64,000 nt of DNA from Mycolicibacterium peregrinum (GCF_001665625.1 NZ_LZSY01000159.1:39282-103281), one strand, 5' to 3'. Shown: positions 36,516 to 46,312, counted from the first letter of the stretch. The notes: a model not told the origin generated them from the letters alone. Program-made: numbers and translations.

Positions 36516-37540
36516 CCTGCCAAGGCCGGCGTGTCGATCCATGGCTTGCCGAGGCATTCGAGCTGCGCGATGTCGGCCTCCACCATGATCTGTGCGAGTT
36601 GGGGCGTACGCACCGTCGGACTCCAGCCGAGCAGCCGGTCGGCTCTGGCGGCGTCACCGACAAGCGCATCGACCTCGGTGGGACGCAGGTAGCGCTCGTC
36701 GAACCGGACGTGCCGTTCCCAGTCCAGGCCCGCATGTTCGAAGGCGGCGACGAGAAAATCGCGCACGGTGTACCGGTCGCCGGTGGCGAGCACGTAATCT
36801 TCGGGCTCATCGACCTGCAGCGTGCGCCACATCCCCTCGACGTATTCCGGTGCGTAACCCCAGTCGCGGATCGCGTCCAGATTGCCGAGATAGAGGTGCT
36901 CGTCGATACCAGCTTTGATCCGCGCGGCGGCCCGGGTGATCTTCCTCGTCACGAAAGTCTCACCGCGGCGCGGTGACTCGTGGTTGAACAGGATCCCGTT
37001 GACGGCGAACATCCCGTAGGCCTCGCGGTAATTCCGGGTCATCCAGTACGAGTAGACCTTGGCTGCGCCGTAGGGCGAGCGCGGATAGAAGCTTGTCTGC
37101 TCGTTCTGCGGAGGGGGTGAACCACCGAACATCTCTGAACTGGAGGCCTGGTAGAAGCGACACGGAACCTTCGAGATCCGCACGGCCTCCAGCAGTCGGG
37201 CGGAACCGATACCGGTGGTGTCACCGGTGTGTTCGGGCTCGTCGAAGCTGACCCGCACATGCGATTGCGCGGCCAGGTTGTACACCTCGTCCGGTTCGAT
37301 GGTGCTCAGCAGGGTTACCAAGCGCGCGCCGTCACTGAGATCGCCGTAGTGCAAGAACAGTTGCGCATGTGGATCGTGTGGATCGACGTACAGATGATCG
37401 ATCCGAGCGGTGTTGAAGGACGAAGACCGACGGATCAGCCCATGCACCTCGTAACCCTTGTTGAGCAGGAACTCGGTCAGGTAAGAACCGTCCTGACCCG
37501 TGATTCCGGTGATCAGGGCTTTCTTCTTCACCTGATTCAC
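36506..37540 (-). CDS. gmd: GDP-mannose 4,6-dehydratase
   Basis: 344 aa, GTG start. NADP-binding GITGQDGSYL at about 12-21, the catalytic SSSEMFG near 136 and YxxxK (YGAAK) near 160. Produces GDP-4-keto-6-deoxymannose, feeding wcaG. GDP-mannose comes from the manA/pmmA/manB genes earlier in the window. Confidence 0.95.
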   Translation of the reverse strand: MNQVKKKALITGITGQDGSYLTEFLLNKGYEVHGLIRRSSSFNTARIDHLYVDPHDPHAQLFLHYGDLSDGARLVTLLSTIEPDEVYNLAAQSHVRVSFDEPEHTGDTTGIGSARLLEAVRISKVPCRFYQASSSEMFGGSPPPQNEQTSFYPRSPYGAAKVYSYWMTRNYREAYGMFAVNGILFNHESPRRGETFVTRKITRAAARIKAGIDEHLYLGNLDAIRDWGYAPEYVEGMWRTLQVDEPEDYVLATGDRYTVRDFLVAAFEHAGLDWERHVRFDERYLRPTEVDALVGDAARADRLLGWSPTVRTPQLAQIMVEADIAQLECLGKPWIDTPALAGWG

Positions 37541-37599
37541 TGCGTGTTCTCCTTAATCTCGTACACCCGTAAAGCATTGGGTGGATTTGCTTTTGGAGA

Positions 37600-39060
37600 T
37601 CAGTACGCTCCCTGGCTGAGCAGCACTGCCCGCACGGTCTTGGCGATGATGACCAGGTCGGCCACCATCGACCAGTTCTCGACATAGGAAAGATCCAGCC
37701 GCACTGATTCCTGCCAAGACAGGTCCGCCCGTCCACTGACCTGCCACAGACCGGTGATACCCGGCTTGACGAGCAATCTGCGCTGAACGTCGCCATCGTA
37801 GGTTTCGACCTCCTGCCGCAGCGGTGGACGAGGGCCGACGACGCTCATTTCCTGCCTGAGCACGTTGACGAACTGTGGCAGCTCATCGATGCTGAGCCGG
37901 CGGAGGATCTTGCCCACCGATGTGACGCGCGGATCATCCTTGATCTTGAAGAGAACCCCGCCGGAGCTCTCGTTCAGGTTTTGCAGGCTCTCCAGTTGCC
38001 GATCCGCATCCGAGACCATCGTACGGAACTTCAGCATTGCGAACGGCCGGCCGTCGATGCCGATGCGTTCGGCCGTGTAGAACACCGGTCCCCGGCTGTC
38101 GAGCTTGATGGCGATCGCCGCGGCCAGCAGCACCGGGGAGGCGACGACGAGTGCGACCGCCGCGAAAACGAAGTCAAATGCCCGTTTCTCGAATCGTTTC
38201 GCACCGTCGTACTGCGGCTTCTCGACATGTACCAGCGGGAATCCGGCTACCGGCCGCATCTCCAGCCGCGCCCCGGAAACGTCCATCACACCCGGCGAGA
38301 CCACGAGGTCGACTCCCATCGCCTCCAGGTCCCACATGAGTTTCCGAATCCCCTCGTAGCCGAAGTGGTCGACGCCCGTTACGGCTACCGTGTCGGCGCC
38401 GCATTCTCGGATGGCGTCCAGGACATACTCCTCGCCACCCATGATCGGGATTTCCTGATCGCCCACGGTGAGACGTTCGCCCGCGGGCGCTCCATAGCCT
38501 GGAATGCCCACTGCCACAATGGCGTATCCGGCGCGCGGATCGCGGGTCAACTCCTGCGCGAGATAAGAGACCGCATCGGCATCACCGATCGCCATCACCG
38601 CCGTCTGATAACGCCCCTCCGCCCGTTGCTTGGCAAGGTAACGACGCCAACCCCACCTGGTCAGGCACAACGCGACGGTTCCGGTGGGCAGCGCAACCGC
38701 AAGGTAGCCGCGCGCAATCTCGAGCTGAAGTAGGAACGCGATTATCGCGATGCCCCCGAAGGTCCAGAAAGACGCAGACGCAACGCGTTTGTACTCCTCG
38801 GCACCGGCCCCGGTCACCCGCGGCGACCTGGTTCGACACAGCGAGAGCGCACCCAGCCAGATGGCGCCGAACAGTATCGAAACGGACGTGATGTATCCGT
38901 CGGTGCTGGAAAGATCCGGCGCTTGCCCGAAACGGACGTACTGCGCCAGCACCACCGCCGCGCACACCACGAGAACGTCGGTGATCAGAATGTTGACCAG
39001 GTACTGCCGTTGCCATCGGGTGCGTTTGAACACTTCTCGCGGCATCGTCACGACGGTCAT
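37600..39060 (-). CDS. Polyprenyl glycosylphosphotransferase (initiating sugar transferase)
   Basis: 486 aa from the ATG at 39060; the frame is open to 39174. About four or five N-terminal transmembrane helices, a Rossmann-like middle domain (~150-260), then a PF02397 catalytic domain with a membrane helix, YTAERIGIDGRPFAMLKFRTM, the IDELPQFVNVL motif and KPGITGLWQVSGR. Transfers the first sugar-1-P to a polyprenyl phosphate, starting a repeat unit. WcaJ/WbaP-like. Confidence 0.9.
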   Translation of the reverse strand: MTVVTMPREVFKRTRWQRQYLVNILITDVLVVCAAVVLAQYVRFGQAPDLSSTDGYITSVSILFGAIWLGALSLCRTRSPRVTGAGAEEYKRVASASFWTFGGIAIIAFLLQLEIARGYLAVALPTGTVALCLTRWGWRRYLAKQRAEGRYQTAVMAIGDADAVSYLAQELTRDPRAGYAIVAVGIPGYGAPAGERLTVGDQEIPIMGGEEYVLDAIRECGADTVAVTGVDHFGYEGIRKLMWDLEAMGVDLVVSPGVMDVSGARLEMRPVAGFPLVHVEKPQYDGAKRFEKRAFDFVFAAVALVVASPVLLAAAIAIKLDSRGPVFYTAERIGIDGRPFAMLKFRTMVSDADRQLESLQNLNESSGGVLFKIKDDPRVTSVGKILRRLSIDELPQFVNVLRQEMSVVGPRPPLRQEVETYDGDVQRRLLVKPGITGLWQVSGRADLSWQESVRLDLSYVENWSMVADLVIIAKTVRAVLLSQGAY

Positions 39061-39366
39061 TTTTGTCGTGCACCTCCCCGGCCCATGGCCGGCGGGAATG
39101 CCTCGCAATCCACTCATACGCGCAATTGCGGCAATCTTTACAACAACAACCGCGCGACCCTGGGCGTCGTACATCGATTATGCGGTCCGTTTGCAATCTA
39201 ACAGTTCCTCGTCGTTGTCGGCTGGGCAGGTTTGGGGCAGAGCGGCACGAAAGGACTCAATTCAGCTCGCTTTTCGAGCACACGCTGCGAAAACGCACAC
39301 AGTGGCAACGGATGTTGTGACAACCCACACCACGACGTCGACCAGCGGCGGCTAACCTGATCAGCG
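39061..39366. other. Intergenic region between the sugar transferase and the small membrane-protein pair
   Basis: About 306 bp, AT-richer than its neighbours. CCGGCC-CAT-GGCCGG at 39078-39092 is a perfect hairpin in the leader of the sugar transferase. A CATAAT on the minus strand at 39182-39177 could be the -10 for the leftward operon. TAACCT about 8 bp before 39367 fits a leaderless start for the rightward pair. No gene was recognised. Confidence 0.45.
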
Positions 39367-39759
39367 ATGGTGACCTCGACTTCGGCCGGCAGTTGGCAGC
39401 TGCGGTGGATCATTGTGGGCGCCGTAGCCGGAGCTGTGGTGCGCCATCTCGCGATCCAGATATGGGATACGCCCGCCCATCTGCTTCTGATCACCCTGAT
39501 CGTAATGACGATCTCCGGTTTCGCGATGGGCGCCGCACTCACTTGGCCTGTGCGCCAACAGTTCCGGTCCTTCACCTGGGGCGCAGCCGGAGCTGCGGCC
39601 AGCCTCAGCGGCTACAACGCCCTCGCCATCGACCAGCCTGCGCTGAGCGCACTCACGATGCTGCTGTTGGCACCCGTGTGCGCCTTGGCGGGTCTGTGCG
39701 GCGGCGCGGTACTGGGATTGCGATCGGCCCCTGCGAGAGGCGAGGACACCCTGCCGTGA
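39367..39759 (+). CDS. Small four-helix membrane protein, CrcB/FluC-like
   Basis: 130 aa with four hydrophobic helices (~12-30, 38-58, 68-88, 95-118). The overall size, helix count and tandem arrangement with a second such gene resemble fluoride-channel (CrcB) pairs. The conserved CrcB residues (asparagine in helix 2, phenylalanine box) are not visible, so this is a weak structural resemblance. Overlaps the next gene by GTGA. Confidence 0.6.
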   Translation: MVTSTSAGSWQLRWIIVGAVAGAVVRHLAIQIWDTPAHLLLITLIVMTISGFAMGAALTWPVRQQFRSFTWGAAGAAASLSGYNALAIDQPALSALTMLLLAPVCALAGLCGGAVLGLRSAPARGEDTLP

Positions 39760-40145
39760 TCACCGATCTGCTGCTGGTTGCGGCGGGTGCTGCGGCGGGC
39801 GCCCCTGCTGCGGTCTACCTCTATCGAAATGCCGACAGATGGCGCATCATTGCGATCAACTCTGTGGTGTGCGCCCTGCTGGGGTGTCTCACCGCCCTGC
39901 AGACCACGATGGATTCGCCGCCTCCCGTCCTGCTCGTCGGTGAGGGACTGCTGGTGACGGCGGCGCCCATCACCACCGTGTTGCTCCCGCTGGCTGCGAT
40001 CGACCCGCGCGGGTACCCCTGGCAGACGATCCGCCGCACTGCGCGCACACTCGCGTTAACCGCCATGTACTGCAGCGCATTTGCCATGATCGGATATCTC
40101 AGTGTCTATGTATTCGCGGGCGTCCAGTACAAGCTGAAGTGGTGA
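39756..40145 (+). CDS. Small membrane protein, partner of the preceding gene
   Basis: 129 aa, GTG start overlapping the upstream stop. Four hydrophobic helices, with a glycine-rich start (LLLVAAGAAAGAPAAVYLYR) like CrcB. Runs opposite to the flanking polysaccharide genes and converges with the YdcF gene. Two coupled half-size membrane proteins suggest a heterodimeric channel or a lipid-sugar helper; neither is proved. Confidence 0.6.
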   Translation: MITDLLLVAAGAAAGAPAAVYLYRNADRWRIIAINSVVCALLGCLTALQTTMDSPPPVLLVGEGLLVTAAPITTVLLPLAAIDPRGYPWQTIRRTARTLALTAMYCSAFAMIGYLSVYVFAGVQYKLKW

Positions 40146-40154
40146 CTCACCGGC

Positions 40155-40730
40155 TCAGTCACACTTCTTCGACTCCATCACCGCCTTTCCCAACGCGAAG
40201 AACTGGTACAGGTAGGTGTACTCCCACGAGCCCGCAGACAGACGGTATTCGCGCGGTACTGCGCGCATCACGGTGGAGTCTGCCGAGGATGAGAAACAAT
40301 GCTCGAAGATGAAACGGGCCCGGGGTAAGTGGTACTGCCAGGAAGCGACCACCACAGTGGTCCAGCCCCTTTCGCGGGCCAACTGCCGAATCAGCTTCGC
40401 CTCACCCAGGGTGGTAGAGGGCTTCGGTGGCACGCACAACACTTCGACACCTGGTGGACGCCGGTTGCACGCTTTCTTCATCACCGGATCCGATGACCGA
40501 TATGGGTTGGACAACACCAACACTGGGGCGACGCCATCGCGGACCAGCTGAAAGCCATAGTCCTCGCGGCCATCGTGCTCACCACCGAGAACGAACACCG
40601 CGTCGGCCTTACGCAAGTCGTCCTGCGGCGCGTAACGGAACACCACCGTGCCGACGGCAGCGACGAGAAGCAGAAGCACCACCACGGCAGTGGCGACAAC
40701 GGTCACGCCGATACGCAAGCGCCGAGTCAA
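40155..40730 (-). CDS. YdcF family (DUF218) membrane-anchored protein
   Basis: 191 aa. One N-terminal transmembrane helix (~8-30), then the DUF218 fold with VFVLGGEHDGREDY near 45 and WTTVVVASWQYHLPRARFIFEH near 120. The family is linked to envelope and polyprenyl-sugar metabolism, mostly by context. ATGA overlap with the GT4 gene upstream puts it in the polysaccharide operon. Confidence 0.85.
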   Translation of the reverse strand: MTRRLRIGVTVVATAVVVLLLLVAAVGTVVFRYAPQDDLRKADAVFVLGGEHDGREDYGFQLVRDGVAPVLVLSNPYRSSDPVMKKACNRRPPGVEVLCVPPKPSTTLGEAKLIRQLARERGWTTVVVASWQYHLPRARFIFEHCFSSSADSTVMRAVPREYRLSAGSWEYTYLYQFFALGKAVMESKKCD

Positions 40731-41890
40731 TCGTCCTCCCCCACATAGACGGCGGCCAGGTCGCGAGCGATGGCTTCCATACTGAAGACCGCGGCGGCAG
40801 TCTGGCGCGCAGCAGCGCTCATCTTCTCCCGCAGCTGCTGGTCGATGATCAATGTGCGCATCGCCTCGATCAGAGCATCCTCCGATTCATCCACCACGAT
40901 TCCGCTACCAGAAGCACGCACCGTTTCCGCCAGCCCACAGCTCTCGGTGATCACCACAGGCAATCCGACCGACATCGCCTCCAGCACCGACATCGGAAAG
41001 GGTTCATCGACCGAAGGCAATACGTAGATGGACGCGGCAGCCATCCGCGCCACCGTACGGTCCGGTGGCAACGCTCCCTCCCAACGGATCTCGTCGGACC
41101 GGGTATCGGATCGCGCGATGGTATCGAGAACCTCGGTCCCCTCGCCTTCGTCGGGACCGACCAGGGTGAACCGCGCATCGCACCCCGCCGCGAGCAGGCG
41201 GGCGGCGGCTTTCGCAAAGAGCACGGGACGTTTCCGTGCCTGTAACCGCGCCAGGTACAGCACCTCGACGCACCCGGCCGTCCGGTCGGCACGGGCAGCC
41301 GCGTGCGCCCCTTCGTACCCGGGAACGCCGTTGCGAAGGTGCCGCACCGCAGCCTCGGGTTGCACGCGTAGCAGTGCGGCCCGCTCGTCTTCGGTCAGAT
41401 ACAGAACGGCGGCTGCTCGGCGCAGAATCGGCCGGGTCAGAATGCGGTCCAGGATCGGTGCAATCGGATGACTGCTGTCGGTGACCATTCCGTGGGTCTG
41501 CACGACCAGGCGCTTCCGCAGCATCAGCGCGATCGCGGCCGCCGGCAACGTGATCAGATCGCGTGCCAGGTGCACATGGATCACGTCGAAAGACTTGCGG
41601 TTGCGCATCATCCAGCCGAGCAGCGCCGGAGCGAGCAATCCGGAGAATCCCAACATGGGAATGATGCTGCGGGCCTTCGCGAGTCGGACCGGAATCCCGT
41701 CGAGCACGGTGGGGATCTTCGGATAGCCCCGTACCGCACCCGCGACCAGGGTTCGATGGCCGGCCGCGCACAGTTGTCGGGATTGGTTGAACGCCACCCT
41801 GACCGGCCCGCCGTAGGCACCGTCCGGCGTGATCAGCGTAACGACGTGAAGCACGGCCGGCCGAACCGCACCGGTGAACTCCTCACTCAT
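40727..41890 (-). CDS. Glycosyltransferase family 4
   Basis: 387 aa, GT-B fold. N-terminal half with glycine-rich acceptor region; C-terminal donor domain with the E-x7-E motif EPFPMSVLEAMSVGLPVV near residue 290. Predicted to add one sugar to the lipid-linked repeat unit. Overlaps the flippase gene upstream by 8 bp. Confidence 0.9.
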   Translation of the reverse strand: MSEEFTGAVRPAVLHVVTLITPDGAYGGPVRVAFNQSRQLCAAGHRTLVAGAVRGYPKIPTVLDGIPVRLAKARSIIPMLGFSGLLAPALLGWMMRNRKSFDVIHVHLARDLITLPAAAIALMLRKRLVVQTHGMVTDSSHPIAPILDRILTRPILRRAAAVLYLTEDERAALLRVQPEAAVRHLRNGVPGYEGAHAAARADRTAGCVEVLYLARLQARKRPVLFAKAAARLLAAGCDARFTLVGPDEGEGTEVLDTIARSDTRSDEIRWEGALPPDRTVARMAAASIYVLPSVDEPFPMSVLEAMSVGLPVVITESCGLAETVRASGSGIVVDESEDALIEAMRTLIIDQQLREKMSAAARQTAAAVFSMEAIARDLAAVYVGEDD

Positions 41891-43253
41891 CGGACCTGCG
41901 GCCTCTCATCTCCGCTTCGAGGACATCGACCGTCGGCCAGGCAATCCCGGTCTTTTCCAACGGCTTTTGCAACTCGACCGCAGCGTCCTGGCCGGCAGAG
42001 GGCGCCTCAGTCGCGCCGTGCCATGCAACGCGCCGGGCGAGCCCAACACCGACCAGAGCGGCGAGAACACCCGCCACAGCCAGCGAGATGGCGATGGCGA
42101 CCGCTGTGCCCACTGCCAGTCCGGCGCACAGGCACAGACCGAGTTGCAGGCCGATCTGGAATAGCTTGACCCGCAAGACCGTCCTGCTCATGCCCCGCGC
42201 CTGGAAGAAGCTGTACACGCTGACCATCCAGCACATTGCCGCGCATTCGATCCCGAGATAGACGACGAGTGCCGAGGCATACGTCCACGTGTCGCCCAGG
42301 ATGGCGGAGCCCAGTCGGCTCGGGATGAGGGCCAGGCACAGGCCTGCCACCACGGTCAAACCCGACGTCGCGATGGATGTCTTGACGAGTACCCGCCACT
42401 GCTCGCCGATCGATGCCGCTGCACGGCGGACATGCGGAACGAACACCAGAGGCAATGCCGACACCAGCATTGCAATCGGCCCGAACAGTGTCGCCGCGCC
42501 GCGCAGCCCGGCCGCCGCGGTGCCGCTCACCACTACCGTCACGGTCAGTGTCACGAGGGTGGCACCAACCTGGTTGAGCGCATAGACAATTCCGAATCTC
42601 AGCCGGGCACGGTCATACGTGCGCCACCACCCGACGAGGCGATGACCCCGTGGTCTGGTCTGCAGGACCCGCATCAGCACCACCGCCGAAACGAGTCCGC
42701 CCACACCCCACAGGTACACCGTGACCACTGCCGACATCCCGGAGGTGATCAGGTTGACCAGGTAGACGGCCAGGATCCACACCACCCAGAACCCATCACA
42801 GACGGCCGCGGCGAGTGGTCTGCCTTGTGCGATCGCGACGAATCGCAGCACATCCTGGGCCAGGACGCCAACCAGGCTCACGGCGAACGCCACACCGATC
42901 CAGATCTGGCCGAAAACTCCTGACAGGACCAGCAATACCGCGCCCGCGACGACCGATGTCAGCAGCGACCAACTGGTCGCGTACCCGCCTTCGGCCGATA
43001 TCTCGCGCCGGTGCATGTTGCTGGTCAGCAGCAGCGCGGTACCCAGCGCCCCCCGGTTGAAGCCGATCCAGGTGGTGGCCACCGTGACGAGCAGGGCGAC
43101 GATCCCGAACTGCTCGGCCGGTGAAACCTGGGCCACCGCAAAGACCATCAGCGCATTGCTGGCGCTCGACAACACCTGGTCGGCGGTGGTGATCACCCCT
43201 GTCGAGCGCGTTCTCGGCCCACTCTCAGTCGACGGCATCGGTGTCCGAACCAT
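41883..43253 (-). CDS. Polysaccharide flippase-like membrane protein
   Basis: 456 aa from the ATG at 43253, 1 bp after the preceding stop. About 12 transmembrane helices in the MOP/Wzx pattern (ITTADQVLSSASNALMVFAVAQ start). The C-terminal ~50 residues are hydrophilic. Likely flips the polyprenyl-linked unit across the plasma membrane. Assignment rests on topology and context. Confidence 0.78.
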   Translation of the reverse strand: MVRTPMPSTESGPRTRSTGVITTADQVLSSASNALMVFAVAQVSPAEQFGIVALLVTVATTWIGFNRGALGTALLLTSNMHRREISAEGGYATSWSLLTSVVAGAVLLVLSGVFGQIWIGVAFAVSLVGVLAQDVLRFVAIAQGRPLAAAVCDGFWVVWILAVYLVNLITSGMSAVVTVYLWGVGGLVSAVVLMRVLQTRPRGHRLVGWWRTYDRARLRFGIVYALNQVGATLVTLTVTVVVSGTAAAGLRGAATLFGPIAMLVSALPLVFVPHVRRAAASIGEQWRVLVKTSIATSGLTVVAGLCLALIPSRLGSAILGDTWTYASALVVYLGIECAAMCWMVSVYSFFQARGMSRTVLRVKLFQIGLQLGLCLCAGLAVGTAVAIAISLAVAGVLAALVGVGLARRVAWHGATEAPSAGQDAAVELQKPLEKTGIAWPTVDVLEAEMRGRRSDE

Positions 43254-43254
43254 C

Positions 43255-44502
43255 TCACCGCCCCGCCCGACTGTTCGGTGTTGCAATCTGGCCCATGCGC
43301 ACCAGCGGCGAATCTGTCGCCACGATCCGGTCGAGGACCGCGGAAATCGTCTCGGGGTCGAAGGTGCTTGCGTAGTACGACGCGGTGAGATGCAGTTCGG
43401 AGTCGACGCGGTTGACGGCCAACGAGATCTGGTTCGAGTAGCGCACCGGCGCCTTGCGGACGAAGTGGTGTCCGTTCGGCGTGGTCGCCCAGGAAATCTT
43501 GCTGCCCGCAGCCGAGTTGGCGTGGTCGGTCACGACGATCCGGGCCCGTCGGCTGTTGGTCTGCCAACGGGGAAGGTCGGCTGGACGGGTACGGAGCCGC
43601 GCGGCGTATGCCATTCCGTACCGGACCAGGGCTCGGCACCCGTGCGTGTACTCGCTTATCGCACCGGCCACCAGGGCCGGGTCGTACGGTGGCGCAACCT
43701 GTATGGGCGCGATGCCGACGAAATTCGCCAAGGTGCCCGCCCCGGGCGGAAGGTACCGCCCCAGGTCGACCAGGAGGCCGACCTCGTCTTCCGGCGTTAT
43801 TCCGTGGCTGCACAGTCCGTCCAGAAAGGCCGAGAGGACGATGGCCGCCAGCGGTGCGCGTGGCAGGCAGATGTCACGGTTCGACCGCACCTCTTCCAGG
43901 AAGCCGGGTCGGCTTCGGGCGTATGCCAACGATTCCGGTTCGTCGAATTGCCCGGTGGGAACCACGGCGGCACTGCGGCGCAGCGGTTCGTCCAGTGCCC
44001 GCAGCAGGCGCATGGGTTCTTTGCGCGCGGTGTGGGCAAAGGCACGCAGGCCGGGGTTACTGGTGGTCGCCACGGGTGCGGGCTCACTGAACCCGTGACC
44101 GTCTGAGCCGGCCGCCGCGATCACCTCGCTGAACAGCCGTCCGCCGCCGAGACCGTGGTCGAAATTCAGAAACAGCCATCGGTCCGCGATGTGGACGTGC
44201 ACGGTAGCCGGCGGAACCGCCGGACCACCGGCCAGCAGGTCGAGCATCGCCCGGGCCGGGTCAGAAATATCCGGGGCCGGGCCGCTGGTCAACACCACCC
44301 CGTCGCACTCCGGATCGAAATCCCAGTGCCGCGACCTGCGGGTCGGACGCAAGCCGAGGCGGTTCTGCGGTCCTGCCGCGGCGATGGTCTGCAGCCGCGC
44401 TTTGAGGCGGTCCGGCGGGAGGACCTGCTCCAGCGGGCCCACCAGATAGGTGGCGGGCTGCCCGGCGTAAAAGCAGTCGTTGCGACTTACCTGAGTGGTC
44501 AC
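43255..44502 (-). CDS. Condensation-type acyltransferase (PapA/WES-like)
   Basis: 415 aa from the GTG at 44502. The site FDHGLGGGRLF (H116-x3-G120-G) stands where CoA-dependent acyltransferases have HHxxxDG, so the aspartate is glycine here. A C-terminal segment (RYGMAYAARL...; VTDHANSAAG) is compatible with a two-lobed chloramphenicol-acetyltransferase fold. Probably acylates the glycan or a carrier lipid. GTGA overlap with the next GT4 gene. Confidence 0.7.
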   Translation of the reverse strand: MTTQVSRNDCFYAGQPATYLVGPLEQVLPPDRLKARLQTIAAAGPQNRLGLRPTRRSRHWDFDPECDGVVLTSGPAPDISDPARAMLDLLAGGPAVPPATVHVHIADRWLFLNFDHGLGGGRLFSEVIAAAGSDGHGFSEPAPVATTSNPGLRAFAHTARKEPMRLLRALDEPLRRSAAVVPTGQFDEPESLAYARSRPGFLEEVRSNRDICLPRAPLAAIVLSAFLDGLCSHGITPEDEVGLLVDLGRYLPPGAGTLANFVGIAPIQVAPPYDPALVAGAISEYTHGCRALVRYGMAYAARLRTRPADLPRWQTNSRRARIVVTDHANSAAGSKISWATTPNGHHFVRKAPVRYSNQISLAVNRVDSELHLTASYYASTFDPETISAVLDRIVATDSPLVRMGQIATPNSRAGR

Positions 44503-45743
44503 GCCGGTAGTCCTCGGGCAGCGGAAGCCAGATCGCTCACCCACTTCTCATACTGCGCAACCGCATTGGCCGCGCCGAGGCGATCGCGGGCATATCGCGC
44601 CCCGCAGGAGCCGAATCGCTGCCGGGTCTGCTGGTCGCCGGCGAGCTGTCGCACCGAGTCGACAAGGGCTTCTGGATCACCCGGCGGAATGACGAGTCCG
44701 GCTCCGGATGCACGAAGCTCTTCGGCGCTTCCGCTGGTCGGTTCGGTGGCGGCGATAATCGGCTTGGCCGCAGCGAAGTACGACGTCAGCTTGCTCGGAA
44801 CGGCCATCTCGCCCACTCCGGGACGCTCGTTGACGAGCAGGATGTCCGCGGCAGCCAGCGCCGCGCGAAACTCGTCGTCAGGCAACGGGTCGATCAGTTG
44901 CACGGCTTCGGCGTCCTGGGCGATAGCGTCGAGCAGGCGACGCTGGTTACCGTCGCCGACCAGGACGAAGCGGATGTCGGGGTCGTCGACCTCCGCGTCA
45001 CCGGCGAGTTTCCCTGCGGCAACCACGTTTTCAAGGCCCTGCTTCACACCCATATTGCCGGTGTGCATCACGATGGTCTCGTTGGGCTGCCAACCGTACT
45101 TCTCTCGCACTGCCGACGGTGCGCTCGCAGGGTCGGCGTCGTCGATATGGGTCCAATTCCGGATGACAGCCAGATCGTCACTGCGCACGCCGATCTCCGC
45201 CAGTGAATCGGCAAACCGTGGGTGAATGACCGCGACGCCGGTTGCGGACCTCAGGACCGTCGATTCCAGCCGGGCGGCCACCGCGGCGGACCGCCCTCCG
45301 ACCGCCCCGGTTTCCACCACGCCCTTGCTGTATACGTCCTGCACGATGACCCCGACCGGGGTCTTCGACAACCGGGCCCGCGCGACCACGGGAGCGGCGG
45401 ACAGCAGCGCGGGACTCACGGTGATCACCACGTCGGGGTCATCCCACTTGTGGCTGGCCACAGCAGATCCGAAGCTGGCCTCCATCCGGATTCGGCCCAG
45501 TGCGCTGTGCTCGTCTGGCACGTAATGGCCGACGCGGTGCACAGTCACACCTCGCACCACCTCGGTACAGCGGCGCACGCCTTGGTACTCCTGGGCGACA
45601 CGCCACTGGGGGTAATGCGGCAACCCGGTGATCACCGTGACGTCATGTCCACGCTCGGCGAGTCCTTCGGCAATCCCGGTGGTATACGGGGCTATTCCGG
45701 TCACTTCCGGCGCGTAGTTGATACCGATGATCGTCACCCGCAT
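44499..45743 (-). CDS. Glycosyltransferase family 4, WcaI-like
   Basis: 414 aa. The N-terminal block with ITGLPHYPQWR near residue 40 is characteristic of WcaI-type colanic-acid GT4 enzymes. The donor domain holds VMHTGNMGVKQGLENVV near 230 and an EMAVPSKLTSYFAAAKPII motif near 310. Overlaps the acetyltransferase gene by 10 bp. Confidence 0.9.
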   Translation of the reverse strand: MRVTIIGINYAPEVTGIAPYTTGIAEGLAERGHDVTVITGLPHYPQWRVAQEYQGVRRCTEVVRGVTVHRVGHYVPDEHSALGRIRMEASFGSAVASHKWDDPDVVITVSPALLSAAPVVARARLSKTPVGVIVQDVYSKGVVETGAVGGRSAAVAARLESTVLRSATGVAVIHPRFADSLAEIGVRSDDLAVIRNWTHIDDADPASAPSAVREKYGWQPNETIVMHTGNMGVKQGLENVVAAGKLAGDAEVDDPDIRFVLVGDGNQRRLLDAIAQDAEAVQLIDPLPDDEFRAALAAADILLVNERPGVGEMAVPSKLTSYFAAAKPIIAATEPTSGSAEELRASGAGLVIPPGDPEALVDSVRQLAGDQQTRQRFGSCGARYARDRLGAANAVAQYEKWVSDLASAARGLPA

Positions 45744-46312
45744 GCGGCCCCCTTCGTCGGCCGCGGCGGGAACAGCGTGTGACCGGCCGGAACATCCTGG
45801 GAGACAAGAGTGGTCGCGGCGATGGTCGCGCCGTCGCCGATTCGCACCCCCCGCAACACGGTTGCGCGGGCAGCCAGCCAGACCTGGTCACCTATCACGA
45901 TGGGCCCATTGTCGAACTCGAACGTCGGACTGGCCCGATCATGGCTACCGGTGCACAGCAGAACATCTTGGGAGACACACGAATTCGATCCGATTTTCAC
46001 ATTTTCGAGGTTGAGAATCCACGCACCCTCACCGATCCACGAGTACGCGCCCACGTCGAGCTTCCACGGCCAGTGGATTTTGACGTCGTGGCGGATCAGC
46101 GCGCCGATCCCGATCCTGGCGCCGAATGCCCGCAGTACGGCAACCCGCACCCGGTTCGGCATCCACCACCGGAACAGAACGGATCGCGAAACGACCAGCC
46201 ACATGATCTGCACCGGCAGACTCCGGCCGCGGTCATAGCCCGTCCCGGCTAAGCCGGAGAGCGCAAATCGATTGCCGGTGGAGGGCAGTTCGCTCGATGA
46301 CGTTGATGACAT
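45734..46312 (-). CDS. Hexapeptide acetyltransferase, WcaF-like
   Basis: 192 aa from the ATG at 46312. Left-handed beta-helix repeats (IGIGALIRHDVKI, VGAYSWIGEGAWI, VKIGSNSCVSQDVLL, IVIGDQVWLAARATV, VRIGDGATIAATTLV) and a catalytic-type histidine (CTGSHD) near 150. Likely O-acetylates a sugar of the repeat unit. First gene of the leftward operon 45.7-40.2 kb. Confidence 0.88.
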   Translation of the reverse strand: MSSTSSSELPSTGNRFALSGLAGTGYDRGRSLPVQIMWLVVSRSVLFRWWMPNRVRVAVLRAFGARIGIGALIRHDVKIHWPWKLDVGAYSWIGEGAWILNLENVKIGSNSCVSQDVLLCTGSHDRASPTFEFDNGPIVIGDQVWLAARATVLRGVRIGDGATIAATTLVSQDVPAGHTLFPPRPTKGAACG

